This document shows, one piece after another, positions 19,046-29,547 of a stretch of 64,000 bases of DNA (position 1 is its first letter; each line of letters starts with the position of its first letter). The stretch is from contig DATKKF010000004.1 of NCBI GenBank assembly GCA_035543115.1, positions 1 through 64,000 of the forward strand, in the 5' to 3' direction. The position numbers and the translations under genes were made by a program. The notes beneath the pieces were generated by a model that was given only the letters and a program-made list of their open reading frames with translations, made no database searches and had not been told where the DNA came from. The stretch comes from RPRB01 sp035543115 (GTDB lineage: Bacteria; Myxococcota; Myxococcia; Myxococcales; Myxococcaceae).

Positions 19046-19816
19046 TCAGCGCGCCGAGGGCGCCCCGGCGAGCCCGCGCAGGTGCCCGAGCACCACCTCG
19101 AGGCCGCCGGGACGGGTGTACAGGTCGAGCGGCCCGGCGAAGAGCCCGTCGGCGATGACCCGCGCGACCTCGTCCACCGGCTGCGCGCCGGTCAGGGTGC
19201 GGGAGTCCGGTCCGCCGCCGAGCGCGTTGTTTCCGAACTCCGTCGCCACCACCCCGGGCAGCACCAGCAGCACCCGGATGCCGGGGAAGTCCTTCGCCAG
19301 CTCGAAGCGCAGCGACTCGGTGAGCGAGTTCAGCGCGGCCTTCGAGGCGCTGTACGCCGCCCGCATCGTCGCGAACGGGACCCGGGAGAGCATCGACGAG
19401 ACATTCACCAGCACGCCCTGCTTCCGGGCCTTGAAGTGCGGCAGCACCACCTGCATCCCGTGCAGCGCCGAACAGGTGTTGTCCCGGATCATCAGATCCA
19501 GGTCCTGCTCGGTGACGTCCTCGATCGACGCACGGGTGATGCCCCGCCCAGCGTTGTTCGCCCACGCGTCCACGTGGCCGAAGCGCACCAGCGCCTGCTC
19601 CATCACCCGTTCCACGTCGGCGCGGCGGGTGACGTCGCCGGGAACCACCTCCACTGGCCCGCCCAGAGTCACCGCCAGCTCGCGGAGCAGCTCCTCGCGC
19701 CGCGCAGTGAGCACCAGCGAGGCGTGACGCCCGGCGAGCTCCCGGGCCAGGGCGGCCCCGATGCCTGCGCTCGCGCCGGTGATCACCACCACCGGCGCGC
19801 TCGTCTCCCCCGCCAC
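19046..19816 (-). CDS. Short-chain dehydrogenase/reductase
   Basis: A classical SDR of 257 residues with the cofactor motif TGASAGIGAALA, the NNAG motif in AWANNAGRGIT, catalytic Ser in VNVSSMLS and the YSASK catalytic pair. It would use NAD(P)H to oxidise or reduce an alcohol or carbonyl substrate that cannot be named. The GTG start at 19816 lies two bases after the stop of the S1-domain gene, with GGAAGG inside that gene as ribosome-binding site, so it is translationally coupled to it. Confidence 0.88.
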   Translation of the reverse strand: MAGETSAPVVVITGASAGIGAALARELAGRHASLVLTARREELLRELAVTLGGPVEVVPGDVTRRADVERVMEQALVRFGHVDAWANNAGRGITRASIEDVTEQDLDLMIRDNTCSALHGMQVVLPHFKARKQGVLVNVSSMLSRVPFATMRAAYSASKAALNSLTESLRFELAKDFPGIRVLLVLPGVVATEFGNNALGGGPDSRTLTGAQPVDEVARVIADGLFAGPLDLYTRPGGLEVVLGHLRGLAGAPSAR

Positions 19817-19818
19817 AG

Positions 19819-21747
19819 TTACGCCTTCCGGTTCTTGAGGAGATCCCCGAGCGTGCCGAAGCCCTTGCTGCCCCCGCCGCTCGGACGCTGGGTGCGCTGC
19901 CACGCCTCCATCTCGGCGCGCTCCGCCGCCCGCTCCGCCGCGGTGAGCGACAGCCGGACCTTCCCGCTGCCGTCCACCTCGAGGATCTGCGCCTTCAACG
20001 CCTGACCGAGCTGGAAGTGGCGCTTGAGGTCCGTCCCCCGCTCCGTCCCGGTCTCGCTCGCCGGGACCAGCCCGCGGCCGCCGGGGAACACCAGGAACAC
20101 GCCGTAGGGCTCGATCCGGTCCACCGACCCCTCGACCACCTGGCCTGCCCTGGGCCGCGGGGCCGCCTCGCGCTTCGGGGCGTGCTCCTTCGCCGCTGCC
20201 GGCTCCGGTACCGGCGCCGAGGTGGAGACCCCGCTGCCCACCGCCACGCCGTCGACCACCAGCCGGAGCCCGATGCGCTTGTCGGCCGGGTCCACCTTCT
20301 CCACCGCAACCTCGACCGTGTCGCCGACCTTCAGGACGTCACGCGGATGCGCGATGCGCCGCTCGGACATCGCCGAGATGTGGATCAGCCCATCCACGCC
20401 GGGACGCAGCTCGACGAACGCCCCGAACGGCTGGAGCCGCACGACCTTGCCCTGGAGCCGGTCACCCTCCTTGAGACCCGCGGCGAACGCCTGCCACGGG
20501 TCCTCCTGGCGGGCGCGCATCGACAGGGTGATGCGCTCCTTGTGCTTCGCCTTGTCCGGCGAGTGCGGGTTCGGCGGCTCGATGCGGAGCACCTCGACCT
20601 CGACCGTGTCGCCGACGTTCGCCACCTCGCTCGGGTGCCCGACGCGCACGTGCGACAGCTCGGAGACCGGCACCAGGCCCTCCACGCCGCCCAGGTCCAC
20701 GAAGACGCCGAAGTCGCGCACACCGGTCACCTTGCCCTGGAGCACCTTGCCCTCGGCGAGGCTCTTCCGGGTCTCGGCGGCCAGCGCCCGCTGCTCGTCC
20801 TCGAGCAGCGCGCGGCGGCTCAGCACCACGTTCCGCTCGCGGACCTCGGTGACGCGGAAACGCAGCCGCTCGCCGATGTACTGGTCCGGCTTGTCGACGA
20901 AGCGCAGGTCCATCTGGCTCAGCGGCACGAACGCCCGCGCGTCGCCCACTGCCACCTCGAACCCGCCCTTGTTCACCGCGAGGACGAGCCCCTCGACCGG
21001 CATCCCCCCCGCCCGCGCCTCGGCGAGCATCGCCAGCGAGGCCGAGCCCTTGCTCAAGGTGCGGCTGAGGATGACGCCCTTGGCGCCCGCCTCCACGACG
21101 TGCGCCTCGACCGTGTCGCCCACGCCGAAGCGGAGGATGCCCTCGTCGTCCTTGAGCTCGCGCAGGTCGATCATCGCCTCGGTGCGGCCGCCGAGCGTCA
21201 GAAAGGCGGTGTCCGCGCCGAGCTGGAAGATGGTCCCTGTCACCCGCTCCCCGATCCGCGGCAGGCGCCGGTGGGTCCCGACCTCGGTCTTCGCCTGGGC
21301 CTCGAGCATCTCGGCGAAGGACTGGTCCTCGGGAACCTCCTCGTACAGCGCGCTCTTTGGGGCAGGAGCCGGCGCCGGAGCGGTGGGCTCCGGGCCCGAC
21401 GGCGCGCCGGGCGCGCTCGCCTCGGCGGCAGCGGCGGCAGGCTCCTCGGCCTTCGGCGTCTCGGGACCCCGGGTCTCGATCGCCCCACTCGCCCGGCGGA
21501 CGACCACCAGCGGACCCGGCGGCTTGCGGCGCGCGGGCTTCCTCGGCTCGCGGCGCGCGGGCTCGGCGGCGGGCTCCGTGGTGGGGGCGGCGGACGCAGG
21601 GTCGTCGCGGCGGCGCTCGGCCCGTGGACGCTCCTGCTTCTCCCCGCCCCGACCTGCGGGGATGCCCAGCATCACGTCCCCGAAGGTCGCCCGCGGCTTC
21701 CTGGGCCCGAAGCCACCCTTGTCCGGGCCCTTCTGATCGTCACTCAC
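19819..21747 (-). CDS. Five-S1-domain RNA-binding protein
   Basis: A 642-residue protein with a basic, Ala/Pro-rich N-terminal region of about 140 residues and five S1-type OB folds. Successive folds begin near IGERVTGTIFQL, GMPVEGLVLAVNKGGFEV, VLQGKVTGVRDFGVFVDLGG, GDRLQGKVVRLQPFGAFVEL and GQVVEGSVDRIEPYGVFLVF. The third and fourth are the most canonical. It resembles ribosomal protein S1 paralogues that bind mRNA, and it ends in a short SKGFGTLGDLLKNRKA tail. The start is a GTG at 21747 with GAGGAG 7 nt upstream; a longer frame runs upstream but lacks a site. Confidence 0.85.
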   Translation of the reverse strand: MSDDQKGPDKGGFGPRKPRATFGDVMLGIPAGRGGEKQERPRAERRRDDPASAAPTTEPAAEPARREPRKPARRKPPGPLVVVRRASGAIETRGPETPKAEEPAAAAAEASAPGAPSGPEPTAPAPAPAPKSALYEEVPEDQSFAEMLEAQAKTEVGTHRRLPRIGERVTGTIFQLGADTAFLTLGGRTEAMIDLRELKDDEGILRFGVGDTVEAHVVEAGAKGVILSRTLSKGSASLAMLAEARAGGMPVEGLVLAVNKGGFEVAVGDARAFVPLSQMDLRFVDKPDQYIGERLRFRVTEVRERNVVLSRRALLEDEQRALAAETRKSLAEGKVLQGKVTGVRDFGVFVDLGGVEGLVPVSELSHVRVGHPSEVANVGDTVEVEVLRIEPPNPHSPDKAKHKERITLSMRARQEDPWQAFAAGLKEGDRLQGKVVRLQPFGAFVELRPGVDGLIHISAMSERRIAHPRDVLKVGDTVEVAVEKVDPADKRIGLRLVVDGVAVGSGVSTSAPVPEPAAAKEHAPKREAAPRPRAGQVVEGSVDRIEPYGVFLVFPGGRGLVPASETGTERGTDLKRHFQLGQALKAQILEVDGSGKVRLSLTAAERAAERAEMEAWQRTQRPSGGGSKGFGTLGDLLKNRKA

Positions 21748-21897
21748 CTCGATGCTCCTCGCTGCAACGGTCCGCCCCGATTCACGCTCGAGCACGCGCC
21801 TCCGGCGCCGCCCCTCGTGAGGGCCGCGGGTCATCGCACATCCGCCTCGCGGGGGCAAAGGGGGCGCTCCCGATTGCAACGGGAGCGGACCGGTCCG

Positions 21898-23547
21898 TCA
21901 GGCCCGGAGCCGGGAGAGGACGGTCCGGAGCTGGGACGCCCCTCCGAGCGCGGTCAGACCCAGGTACACCCCCCCGAACACCGGGACGAGCAGGCCAGCG
22001 ACCAGGAGGGGACTCAGCGCCGGTGCCGGCAGGACCTGTGACCCCCAGAACCGCGCCAGGGCGGGCGCCGGCCCGGCCCTGGTGGTGAGCCACACCTTCC
22101 CGATCAAGGCGAGCGTCCCGGCCGCGAGCGCGCTCCCCCAGAACCACGCTAGCCGCCTGGTGGGGATTCCGGTCCTGCCGATGCGCCGGGCCAGAGCCAG
22201 GCGGAGGAGCAGGTACTCCAGCCAGGCGGCGAACCCGGTGGTCGCGGTGATGCCCACGGCGCCGATCTCCACCGGCACCCCGAACCAGCCGGGCCCGTAC
22301 CGCACCGAGACATAGGCCAGGACCGCCGACAGAACGACCCGGATGGACGCGAACAGCAGCGGCGTGCGGGCGTCCTGGAGGGCGTAGAACGCCGAGGCGT
22401 ACAGCCGGCCCAGCGTCCCCGCCACCAGCCCCACCGCGGAGCCCATCAGCAGGTACCAGAGCCAGCGGGTGTCCGCCGCGTCGAACTTGCCGGTCTGGAA
22501 CAGGAGCCCCCCGAGGACGTCCCCGAGGAGCAGGAAGGCGACCGCCGAAGGAACCACGAAGAAGGCGATGCGCTCCAGGCCCCGGTCGATGCGCTTTCTG
22601 AGCCGTTCGGCGGCCTCGGGCCCGAGCGCGGTCTCCCGGGCGAGCTCGGGCAGCTCCGCCGCCGACACCGACATCCCGAAGAGGGACACCGGAAGCAGCG
22701 CGAGCAGCTGGGTGTAGCCCAGCACCGCCACGGTCTCGGGCGAGATGAGCGAGGCGTAGTAGGTGTCGACCAGCGCACTGACCTGGACCACGCCGCGGGC
22801 CACCAGGATGGGGAGGAACCCCTTGAGCACCGCGCGCATCGCGGCGCTGGTCGTCTCCAGCGAAGGCCGGAACCGGCCGAGCAGCGGCCAGAGGACGGGG
22901 AGCTGCACCAGGAGCTGGAGCGCGCTGCCCGCCACCACGCCCCACGCCAGCAAGGTCGTCAGCCGGTCCTCGTCCACCCGCGGACCGGCCACGAGCAGCA
23001 CCGCGATCTGCGCCAGGTTCCACACCACCGGCGCGGCGTAGGAGAGGAAGAACTTCCGGTGGCTGTTGAGCACCCCAAGGCACCAGGCGGACAGCACCAG
23101 GAGGCCCGTGCTCGGGAAGAGGATGCGGGTCAGCTGCACCGCCTTGGCGAACGCCGCCGGGCCCGTCTCGGCGAAACCACCCACCACCACCCCGACGATC
23201 CATGGGGCAGCGAAGATGCCCAGGGCGACCAGCACCGCCACGAGCAGAGAGAGCAGGCCGAAGACTGCTCCCGCCACCCGATCCGCATCCTCCCGCCGCC
23301 CCTCGCCGAGGAGCCGCGCGTACACCGGGATGAACGAGGCGGAGAGCACGCCCTCGCCGAACAAGTTCTGCAGGACGTTGGGGATGCGCAGGGCGGCGGT
23401 GAACGCCCCGGCCAGGGCCGAGGTGCTCAGGTAGTGGGCGAAGACCCGCTGCCGGACCAGGCCCATCACCCGCGAGGCGAGGATGCCCAGTGCCACCAGC
23501 GTGGCGCCCCGGCCCGAGCTCCTGGCTGGTGCTGTGGCGTCGGTCAC
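21898..23547 (-). CDS. murJ: Lipid II flippase MurJ
   Basis: A MOP-superfamily membrane protein of 549 residues with about fourteen hydrophobic segments. It flips lipid-linked peptidoglycan precursor across the inner membrane. Recognisable elements are the N-terminal ASRVMGLVRQRVFAHYL, ALRIPNVLQNLFGEGVLSASF (typical LFGEG), the GVVAGSALQLLVQLP segment and the FYALQDARTPLLFASIRVV loop. The GTG start at 23547 lacks an obvious ribosome-binding site. It is divergent from the response-regulator gene 91 nt away. Confidence 0.93.
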   Translation of the reverse strand: MTDATAPARSSGRGATLVALGILASRVMGLVRQRVFAHYLSTSALAGAFTAALRIPNVLQNLFGEGVLSASFIPVYARLLGEGRREDADRVAGAVFGLLSLLVAVLVALGIFAAPWIVGVVVGGFAETGPAAFAKAVQLTRILFPSTGLLVLSAWCLGVLNSHRKFFLSYAAPVVWNLAQIAVLLVAGPRVDEDRLTTLLAWGVVAGSALQLLVQLPVLWPLLGRFRPSLETTSAAMRAVLKGFLPILVARGVVQVSALVDTYYASLISPETVAVLGYTQLLALLPVSLFGMSVSAAELPELARETALGPEAAERLRKRIDRGLERIAFFVVPSAVAFLLLGDVLGGLLFQTGKFDAADTRWLWYLLMGSAVGLVAGTLGRLYASAFYALQDARTPLLFASIRVVLSAVLAYVSVRYGPGWFGVPVEIGAVGITATTGFAAWLEYLLLRLALARRIGRTGIPTRRLAWFWGSALAAGTLALIGKVWLTTRAGPAPALARFWGSQVLPAPALSPLLVAGLLVPVFGGVYLGLTALGGASQLRTVLSRLRA

Positions 23548-23638
23548 GGGCGGCGGCACTCTAGCGCACGCTCCGACAGGGTCCGCGGGTCTCTTGACGC
23601 CGTGCGTCCGTCCCCGCATCGTGCCCGGCTCGCCCCAC

Positions 23639-25039
<1,401 letters not shown>

Positions 25040-25061
25040 GCGTGGAGGCGGACGAGCAACG

Positions 25062-26201
25062 ATGGCGGTGAAGATGCCAGTGCTGGGCCAGCAGTCCCGG
25101 CGCAAGTCGGGTGGTCTGGGGTGGCTGCTGCTCCTCGTCCTCGCGGTGGCCGCGGGCGGTTACCTGTGGCACCGCAAGCACCGCCCCGCCCCGCCGGTGG
25201 CGCAGGTGCCGGTGGTGGCGCCCGCGCCGGTGATCAGCGCGCCGGGCTCGACCGTGGTCCCGGGAGTGGCCCAGGCGCCCGTGCCGCCGCCGGTCCAGAC
25301 CGGTCCCCGGTTCCTCTCGGTGCGCATCGACGGTCCGCTCGAGGCCGCACTGGTCGCGGGGGCAGGGACCGACACCGGACCGGCACTGACGCAGGTGGTG
25401 AAGCGGATCCTGGTCTGGTGGATCGCGGTCCCGGCCGACCTCCGCAAGGGCGATGTGCTCGAGGTGGTCTACGAGCCGCAGCCCGGGCAGGCTGAGCCCG
25501 GAAGCGCCGTGGCCCTCCGCGGCTCCGCCGGCGTCCCCCCGGGGCGGGGGGAGCCGCTGGTGCACGCGGTGCGGCTGCAGAGCGCGAAGGCCGGGCGGAC
25601 GTTCGAGGCGTACCGGTTCAAGCCGGCGGGCGCCCAGTTCGCCCGGTTCTACGAACCGGACGGCGGCGACCTGGAGCTGAGGCTCGATCCGTCGCCGCTC
25701 GACAGCTGGGAGCAGATCACCTCGCTCCTGAAGGACGGCCGGAAGCACAGGGGCGTGGACTTCAAGACCCCGGTGGGCACGGCGGTGAAGGCGACGTTCG
25801 ACGGCACCATCACCCGGAAGAACTGGGCCTTCCGCGGGAACGGGAACAGCCTCGAGGTGACGGAGGCCGGCGCGCCGCACATGAAGGCCGTCTTCCTCCA
25901 CCTCTCCGAGCTGCCGCGCACGCTCACCGTGGGGACAAGGGTGAAGAAGGGCGAGGTCATCGCCCACAGCGGAAACAGCGGGCACAGCTTCGCGCCGCAC
26001 CTGCACTACCAGCTGATGTCGGCATCCGACCGGGTGCTGGACCCGTTCGATGTGCACCCCACGCGCAAGGTCTCGCTCCCCGCCACGGATCGCCAGGCGC
26101 TGACCGAGCAGGTCGCGAAGTGGCGGTCGATGATGACCGCGCGGGTGGCAGCGACGCCGGGCCCCGCTCTCCAGGCCGGCACGCCCGCCGCTGTGCGCTG
26201 A
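25062..26201 (+). CDS. M23-family membrane-anchored metallopeptidase
   Basis: A LytM-type protein of 379 residues. A basic stretch then a membrane segment (GGLGWLLLLVLAVAAGGYLW) at about 17-36 anchors it in the inner membrane. A Pro/Val-rich linker and a SpoIIQ/NlpD-like middle follow. The peptidase core has HRGVDF (zinc ligands) and HSFAPHLHYQL (catalytic His pair), so it is probably an active endopeptidase on cross-linked peptidoglycan or an activator of amidases. It follows the response regulator by 22 nt and may be co-transcribed. Confidence 0.88.
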   Translation: MAVKMPVLGQQSRRKSGGLGWLLLLVLAVAAGGYLWHRKHRPAPPVAQVPVVAPAPVISAPGSTVVPGVAQAPVPPPVQTGPRFLSVRIDGPLEAALVAGAGTDTGPALTQVVKRILVWWIAVPADLRKGDVLEVVYEPQPGQAEPGSAVALRGSAGVPPGRGEPLVHAVRLQSAKAGRTFEAYRFKPAGAQFARFYEPDGGDLELRLDPSPLDSWEQITSLLKDGRKHRGVDFKTPVGTAVKATFDGTITRKNWAFRGNGNSLEVTEAGAPHMKAVFLHLSELPRTLTVGTRVKKGEVIAHSGNSGHSFAPHLHYQLMSASDRVLDPFDVHPTRKVSLPATDRQALTEQVAKWRSMMTARVAATPGPALQAGTPAAVR

Positions 26202-26344
26202 CCTCCGAACGGGACACGCCGCTCGCCGGAGTGCGAGGAGATCTCGGTCCTCGCCTGGTCACTGCCCCCAGGTGCTCAGACTCATCGCCACGAACGGGGA
26301 GCGCGTCCGCAGATGCCTCTGATGATGAGCCGCGCCCGCCGAGG

Positions 26345-27172
26345 CTAGGACCGGCCCTTCAGGCCGAGCCGGTACACCTCGGCGCTGGTCCAGCCCGCCT
26401 GGCGCGCTACCTCGGTGGAGAGCGTCTTCAGGCGCTCGCCACGGGCAAGTCCTGCCCCGAGTGCTGCCCTCACCTCCTCCTCACTCCACCGCACCGCCTC
26501 GATCCGGCCCTCGACCAGGATGACGACCTCCCCGAGCGGCGGGGCGTCACGGTAGCGCTCGGCGAGCTCGGACAGGGTTCCGCGAACGAATTCCTCGTGC
26601 ACCTTCGTCAGCTCGCGGGCAATCACCGCCCGCCGTGGCCCGAGCACCGCGGCGAGGTCCGGCAGCGTCTCGCCCAGCCGCCGCGCCGCCTCGTACAGCA
26701 CGAGCGTCGCCCGGAGGCCGGCCACCTCGTCCAGGACCGCGGTCCGATCGGGCCCCGAGCGCGGGAGAAAGCCGAGGAAGTGGAACCGCCCAGATGGCAG
26801 CCCCGAGGCGCTCAGCGCCGCAATGACCGCGCTCGGGCCCGGGACCGGCACCACCCGGATGCCACGGGCCACCGCCTCGGCCACCAGCGCCTCGCCGGGG
26901 TCGCTGATCCCGGGGCTCCCAGCATCCGTGACCAGCGCCCCGTCCTCGCCGCCCTCCAGCCGCGCGATGATGCCCCCCACCCGCCCCTTCTCGTCGAACG
27001 CCGGCAGGCTCACGAGCGGCGCCTGCACCCCGAGTGATCGGAGCCACGGTCCCGAGTGCCGGCTGTCCTCGCAGACGACGAACGCGACAGCCCGCAGCAC
27101 CTCGGTCGCCCGGGCGGTCACGTCCCCCAGGTTCCCGATGGGCGTCGCGACGAGATGAAGGGTGCCGGGCAT
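26345..27172 (-). CDS. rsmI: 16S rRNA C1402 2'-O-methyltransferase RsmI
   Basis: A SAM-dependent tetrapyrrole-methylase-fold enzyme of 275 residues that modifies the ribosomal P site. The sequence opens LHLVATPIGNLGDVTARA and carries CEDSRHSGPWLRSLGV, LVTDAGSPGISDPG, VPVPGPSAVIAALSASGLP and FHFLGFLPR, all diagnostic. The ATG at 27172 yields the standard start. It is the distal gene after yraN, 22 nt downstream. Confidence 0.96.
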   Translation of the reverse strand: MPGTLHLVATPIGNLGDVTARATEVLRAVAFVVCEDSRHSGPWLRSLGVQAPLVSLPAFDEKGRVGGIIARLEGGEDGALVTDAGSPGISDPGEALVAEAVARGIRVVPVPGPSAVIAALSASGLPSGRFHFLGFLPRSGPDRTAVLDEVAGLRATLVLYEAARRLGETLPDLAAVLGPRRAVIARELTKVHEEFVRGTLSELAERYRDAPPLGEVVILVEGRIEAVRWSEEEVRAALGAGLARGERLKTLSTEVARQAGWTSAEVYRLGLKGRS

Positions 27173-27194
27173 GTCCGCCTGGCCAGCGACGCTC

Positions 27195-27566
27195 TCACAT
27201 CCCGGCGTCGAACGCCCCGGGGAGGTGCTCGATGACCGCTCCCGGACCCCGTCCGAGGACGGTCATCACGTCGAAGCGGATCATCCGCCGGGGCGCCGGC
27301 CGCCGCTGCAGGTAGCGCAGCGCCGCGCGCACCACCCGGCGCTGTTTCTCCCGGGTCACGGTGAGCGAGGGTTCACCGAAGCGGGCCGAAGTCCGCATTC
27401 GCACCTCGACGAAACAGAGGAACTCGTCCTGCTCCGCCACGATGTCCAGCTCGCCCTCGCGCACCAGCCAGTTCCGCTCGCGGATGCGGTACCCCGCGCG
27501 CTCCAGCCAGGCCACGCACTGCTCCTCGGCCTCCGAGCCGAGCCTCGATCGATCCACCTCGCCCAT
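27195..27566 (-). CDS. yraN: YraN (UPF0102) endonuclease-fold protein
   Basis: A protein of about 123 residues with the UPF0102 core: a charged helix (GSEAEEQCVAWLERAGYRIR), then NWLVREGELDIVAEQDEFLCFVEV. These supply the acidic E-x-D...E-V pattern of restriction-nuclease-like folds. The biochemical role is unsettled. It lies between the YhaN-like gene and rsmI, all on the minus strand. The ATG at 27566 fits the family better than the in-frame GTG five codons earlier. Confidence 0.85.
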   Translation of the reverse strand: MGEVDRSRLGSEAEEQCVAWLERAGYRIRERNWLVREGELDIVAEQDEFLCFVEVRMRTSARFGEPSLTVTREKQRRVVRAALRYLQRRPAPRRMIRFDVMTVLGRGPGAVIEHLPGAFDAGM

Positions 27567-27608
27567 TCCCCACCCCCCCACGATCGACCGAGGACTGTAC
27601 GGGCCGGG

Positions 27609-29465
27609 TCAGACGTTCAGGGAGCCCTCGGACATCGAGGCGAACACCGGGTGCGCGGTGACATGGAGCAGCTGCGTCGCGCCCCCCAGCGCCTTGAGCA
27701 TCCGGCCGAGCATCGGCAGCCGCGCCTCATCCATCCCCGTCGCCATGTCCTCCAGCAGCACCGGCATCGGCTCCTGGGCGACGAGCCGCTCGAGCAGCGA
27801 CAGCCGCAGCGAGAGCCAGACCCAGTCCACGTCCCGCGGGTCGAGCTGCCCGACGGGGACCTGCCGGCCGCCCACCCGCGCCACTCCCTGAGCGTCGTGG
27901 GTGATGTCCAGACGCTCCACGCGGCGGTCGGTCAAGGCGCTGGTGTACTGGGCGCAGCGATCGCCGATGCGCGCGGCGAGGGTCGGCACGTCCAGCGTCA
28001 GGAGGTCGGCGGCGGCGTTCACCAGCCCGGGGGTGAAGTCGTCGAGTCCCTCGGGTGTCTGCGCCGCGGGCACCCCAGGGCTGGAGACGCGCCGGGGCGC
28101 CGGAGTGAGGGCCTCGCGCAGCCGCGCCATCTCCCGCTCGACCTCGCGGGCGTCGCGCACGTAGCTGCCCTTCTCGGCGAGCTTGGCGTTCAGGGATTCC
28201 TGCTCGGCGCGAAGCTCGGCCAGCTGGGTCGCGGCGGCGACGTACTCGGGGTTGAGCTTCGCCGTCTGGAGCCGCTTCTCGAGCTCCTCGACCCGCGTCG
28301 CCCACCTCGGGTGCTCCTCGAGCGCGAGGATGATCTCGTGCGGCTGCTCGACACCGAGGATCTTCATCGCGTTGCGCACCGGCTGGGCGTCGGTCTCGAA
28401 TTGCTCGCGCACCTGCCGCTCGCGGTCGCCGAGCCGATCGCCCTTGCGGACCGCCAGCTCGACCCACTGGAGATCCTCCACCCGCTTCAGCGCGACCAGG
28501 GCCGCCACCCCGAACGCGGGGATGTCCAGGAGCGCGATGTACTTCAGCGGCCCGGTGACCGTGGCCCCGGTGAAGAGCGCCGCCGCCCCGAGCGCCATCC
28601 CTGCCCAGAACCGCCCGTCCCGGCGCAGGGGGTTCGGGGTGGGGGCGGTGACGACCTCCACCTGCCGCTCGGCCTCGAGCTTCGCCAGGGTCTCATCCAC
28701 CTTGGCGACCAGCGCCGGAAAGCCCTTCGCGCGCTCGACGATGTCGGGGATAAGCCCCAGGCCCTCCACCGTCGGCGCCTGCTGCAGCCCGCGCTGGGCC
28801 TCGGCGAGCTCCTGCTCCAGTCCCTGCACCGACTTCACCCGGGTCTCGAGCTGGAACACCTGCGCGCTGACCCCGTCGGCGCGGAACTGGAGCCGCTCCA
28901 CCTCGGTGGAGAACGCGAGCTCCCGCTCCAGCTCGGCCAGCCGCGCCCGGGCCTGCATCGGGTCCACCGGCGGCTCCGGCGTGCCGGGCACGCTCCCGCC
29001 CCCCAGCCGCGAGGTCGATGGCGGCGCACGCTTCGGGCGCCTGCTGGGCAGCTGGGCCGGGGTGAAGGTGAAGAGCGTCTCGTAGCGACCCCGGGGCGGG
29101 AAGCCCACCTGTGCGCGGAGGAACTGCGCCATCTCCGACGGGTCCTCGGTGACCAGGTCGTGTCCGCGGGTGCTCGCGTTCACCCGGTGCAGGGAGCCCG
29201 AGCGGCCCAGCTCGCGGAGGATGCGGTACGTCGCGCGGTCACGGCCGACGATCCACAGCGCGGCCTTGCTGGTCGTGCCGCCCTCGGCGGAGGCATACCG
29301 CGCGTCACCGCCCCGGGCGTCCGGGAAGCACAGCTCGGAGGTGAGCCCCACGAGCGGTGCGCCCGGGGTGTTCGGGAGCAACGTCCAGTAACCAGGCTTC
29401 AGGGAGACGCGAACGCTGGGCAGGAACCCGCGGACGCCCTGGAGCGCGAACTCGACCCAGTGCAT
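27609..29465 (-). CDS. YhaN/SMC-like ATPase relative lacking a P-loop
   Basis: A 618-residue protein with the shape of RecF/SMC/YhaN ATPases: an N-terminal head half (VEFALQGVRGFLPSVRVSLK, then YWTLLPNTPGAPLVGL), a long coiled coil (ARLAELERELAFSTEVERLQ onward) and a central hydrophobic hairpin (FWAGMALGAAALFTGATVTG, then LLDIPAFGVAALVAL). A C-terminal head half follows (LRLSLLERLVAQ, PVLLEDMATGMDEARLPMLG, LLHVTAHPVF). Where GPNxAGKST is expected the sequence reads LPNTPGAPL, so the Walker A Lys and Ser are missing, while a degenerate Walker B and H-loop persist. ATP hydrolysis is therefore unlikely. It is embedded between rplS and yraN. Function is unknown; the family assignment is by eye. 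Confidence 0.65.
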   Translation of the reverse strand: MHWVEFALQGVRGFLPSVRVSLKPGYWTLLPNTPGAPLVGLTSELCFPDARGGDARYASAEGGTTSKAALWIVGRDRATYRILRELGRSGSLHRVNASTRGHDLVTEDPSEMAQFLRAQVGFPPRGRYETLFTFTPAQLPSRRPKRAPPSTSRLGGGSVPGTPEPPVDPMQARARLAELERELAFSTEVERLQFRADGVSAQVFQLETRVKSVQGLEQELAEAQRGLQQAPTVEGLGLIPDIVERAKGFPALVAKVDETLAKLEAERQVEVVTAPTPNPLRRDGRFWAGMALGAAALFTGATVTGPLKYIALLDIPAFGVAALVALKRVEDLQWVELAVRKGDRLGDRERQVREQFETDAQPVRNAMKILGVEQPHEIILALEEHPRWATRVEELEKRLQTAKLNPEYVAAATQLAELRAEQESLNAKLAEKGSYVRDAREVEREMARLREALTPAPRRVSSPGVPAAQTPEGLDDFTPGLVNAAADLLTLDVPTLAARIGDRCAQYTSALTDRRVERLDITHDAQGVARVGGRQVPVGQLDPRDVDWVWLSLRLSLLERLVAQEPMPVLLEDMATGMDEARLPMLGRMLKALGGATQLLHVTAHPVFASMSEGSLNV

Positions 29466-29547
29466 GCGCAGGAACCGAGTCTAGCCCAGCAGAGCGGCCC
29501 CGGGCGCACGCCGGCCAGCAAGCGAGGCTCCGCAGCGGCGTCGCCCG

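Noticed and set aside
26202..26344. Possible regulatory RNA or terminator between the M23 peptidase and rsmI
   Set aside because: No convincing hairpin plus T tract or conserved motif was visible in this convergent gap.
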